Source of the DNA: Bradyrhizobium oligotrophicum S58
GTDB taxonomy: Bacteria > Pseudomonadota > Alphaproteobacteria > Rhizobiales > Xanthobacteraceae
Direction: 5' to 3'
NCBI RefSeq assembly: GCF_000344805.1
Contig: NC_020453.1
Span: 5,613,001-5,677,000, forward strand
DNA length: 64,000 nucleotides
Part shown: one piece after another, positions 63,778 through 64,000 of the stretch
Layout of the letters: each line of letters opens with the position of its first letter
Position numbering within the stretch: the stretch's first letter is position 1
Position numbers and translations under genes: made by a program
The notes under the pieces: model-generated
What the model saw: the letters and a program-made list of their open reading frames with translations, nothing else
Database searches by the model: none
What the model was told of the DNA's origin: nothing

Positions 63778-64000
63778 TCACGATGTCGCCCGCTGAATGC
63801 TCGCCTCGCTGACACCCACTTCGCGCGCCGTGTTCACTATTGCCGCCCAGGTGTCATCGGGCAAGGGCACACCATTGGCCGTGCGCTCCGCCCGCATCTT
63901 GCGCTCGGTGTCACCCGGCACCAGCACCTGATCGACGCCTGACACGGGCTTGGTCGTCCGGATGAAATCCGTGTAGCGCGCAATCTCGCCATCGAAGAAG
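63778..64000 (-). CDS. Ldh_2-family malate/lactate-type dehydrogenase (C-terminal part)
   Basis: Only the last ~73 codons are in the window; the gene begins beyond the right edge. The sequence FFDGEIARYTDFIRTTKPVS, QVLVPGDTERKMRAERTANG, VPLPDDTWAAIVNTAREVGV is typical of the C-terminus of the NAD-dependent Ldh_2 (YlbC/ComC) family, which oxidises 2-hydroxy acids. It ends at TGA 63780-63778, 136 bp before the aldolase gene, so it is probably the upstream member of the sugar-acid operon. Which hydroxy acid it uses is unknown. Confidence 0.8.
   Translation of the reverse strand, partial: FFDGEIARYTDFIRTTKPVSGVDQVLVPGDTERKMRAERTANGVPLPDDTWAAIVNTAREVGVSEASIQRATS

Overview
The window is high-GC alphaproteobacterial chromosome, most like Bradyrhizobium or a close relative (Rhodopseudomonas/Nitrobacter group). 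The grounds are the imuA-imuB-dnaE2 cassette with a direct-repeat LexA box, a hopanoid locus that includes the C-2 methylase hpnP, a RpoE-ChrR singlet-oxygen pair, and several families of interspersed palindromic repeats. The genus is inferred from gene content; no rRNA or tRNA gene was seen.

Layout. 1-2101: an RND heavy-metal-type efflux pump and its adaptor, cut by the left edge. 2102-3191: repeat-rich gap. 3192-12437: DNA damage region, with the mutasome imuA-imuB-dnaE2 on minus and, divergently, a repair radical SAM gene and a DUF4130-UdgX fusion on plus. A LexA box lies between them. 12542-15506: M20 amidohydrolase and GMC oxidoreductase. 15638-20207: acyltransferase plus a metallophosphoesterase / cupredoxin / ECF sigma / anti-sigma operon, flanked by two copies of one ~160 bp palindromic repeat.

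20286-37960: hopanoid locus: hpnO, DUF2147 gene, hpnN, ispH, hpnH, hpnG, hpnE, hpnD, hpnC, two small secreted proteins, a second MMPL transporter and hpnP. The squalene-hopene cyclase gene expected between hpnE and hpnG is not there; that slot is 305 bp with no recognisable remnant. 38577-44671: chemoreceptor, folE, an ECF sigma with a ChrR-type zinc anti-sigma, a second ECF sigma and an FeS-type photolyase. Three of these units share an upstream motif, TGATCC-N16-CGTT, which makes them look like one photo-oxidative-stress regulon. 44772-49184: NhaD-type antiporter, sorbosone-dehydrogenase-like protein with a c-type heme motif, and an SMP-30-like protein.

49190-52430: an AT-rich two-gene insert of foreign composition: an unknown 278-residue protein overlapping an SF1/UvrD-like helicase with its own N-terminal domain. 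It is the best candidate for an undescribed, possibly anti-phage, system. 52415-53169: repeats. 53170-60407: small secreted protein and a three-gene transglutaminase / circularly permuted ATP-grasp-alpha-E / DUF2126 transglutaminase operon. 60844-64000: small basic DNA-binding-like protein, then a sugar-acid catabolic set (altronate-dehydratase family, HpcH/HpaI aldolase, Ldh_2 oxidoreductase cut by the right edge).

Palindromic repeats are a theme. One sits in frame inside dnaE2, one separates imuB from dnaE2, and one abuts the start of the SMP-30-like gene.
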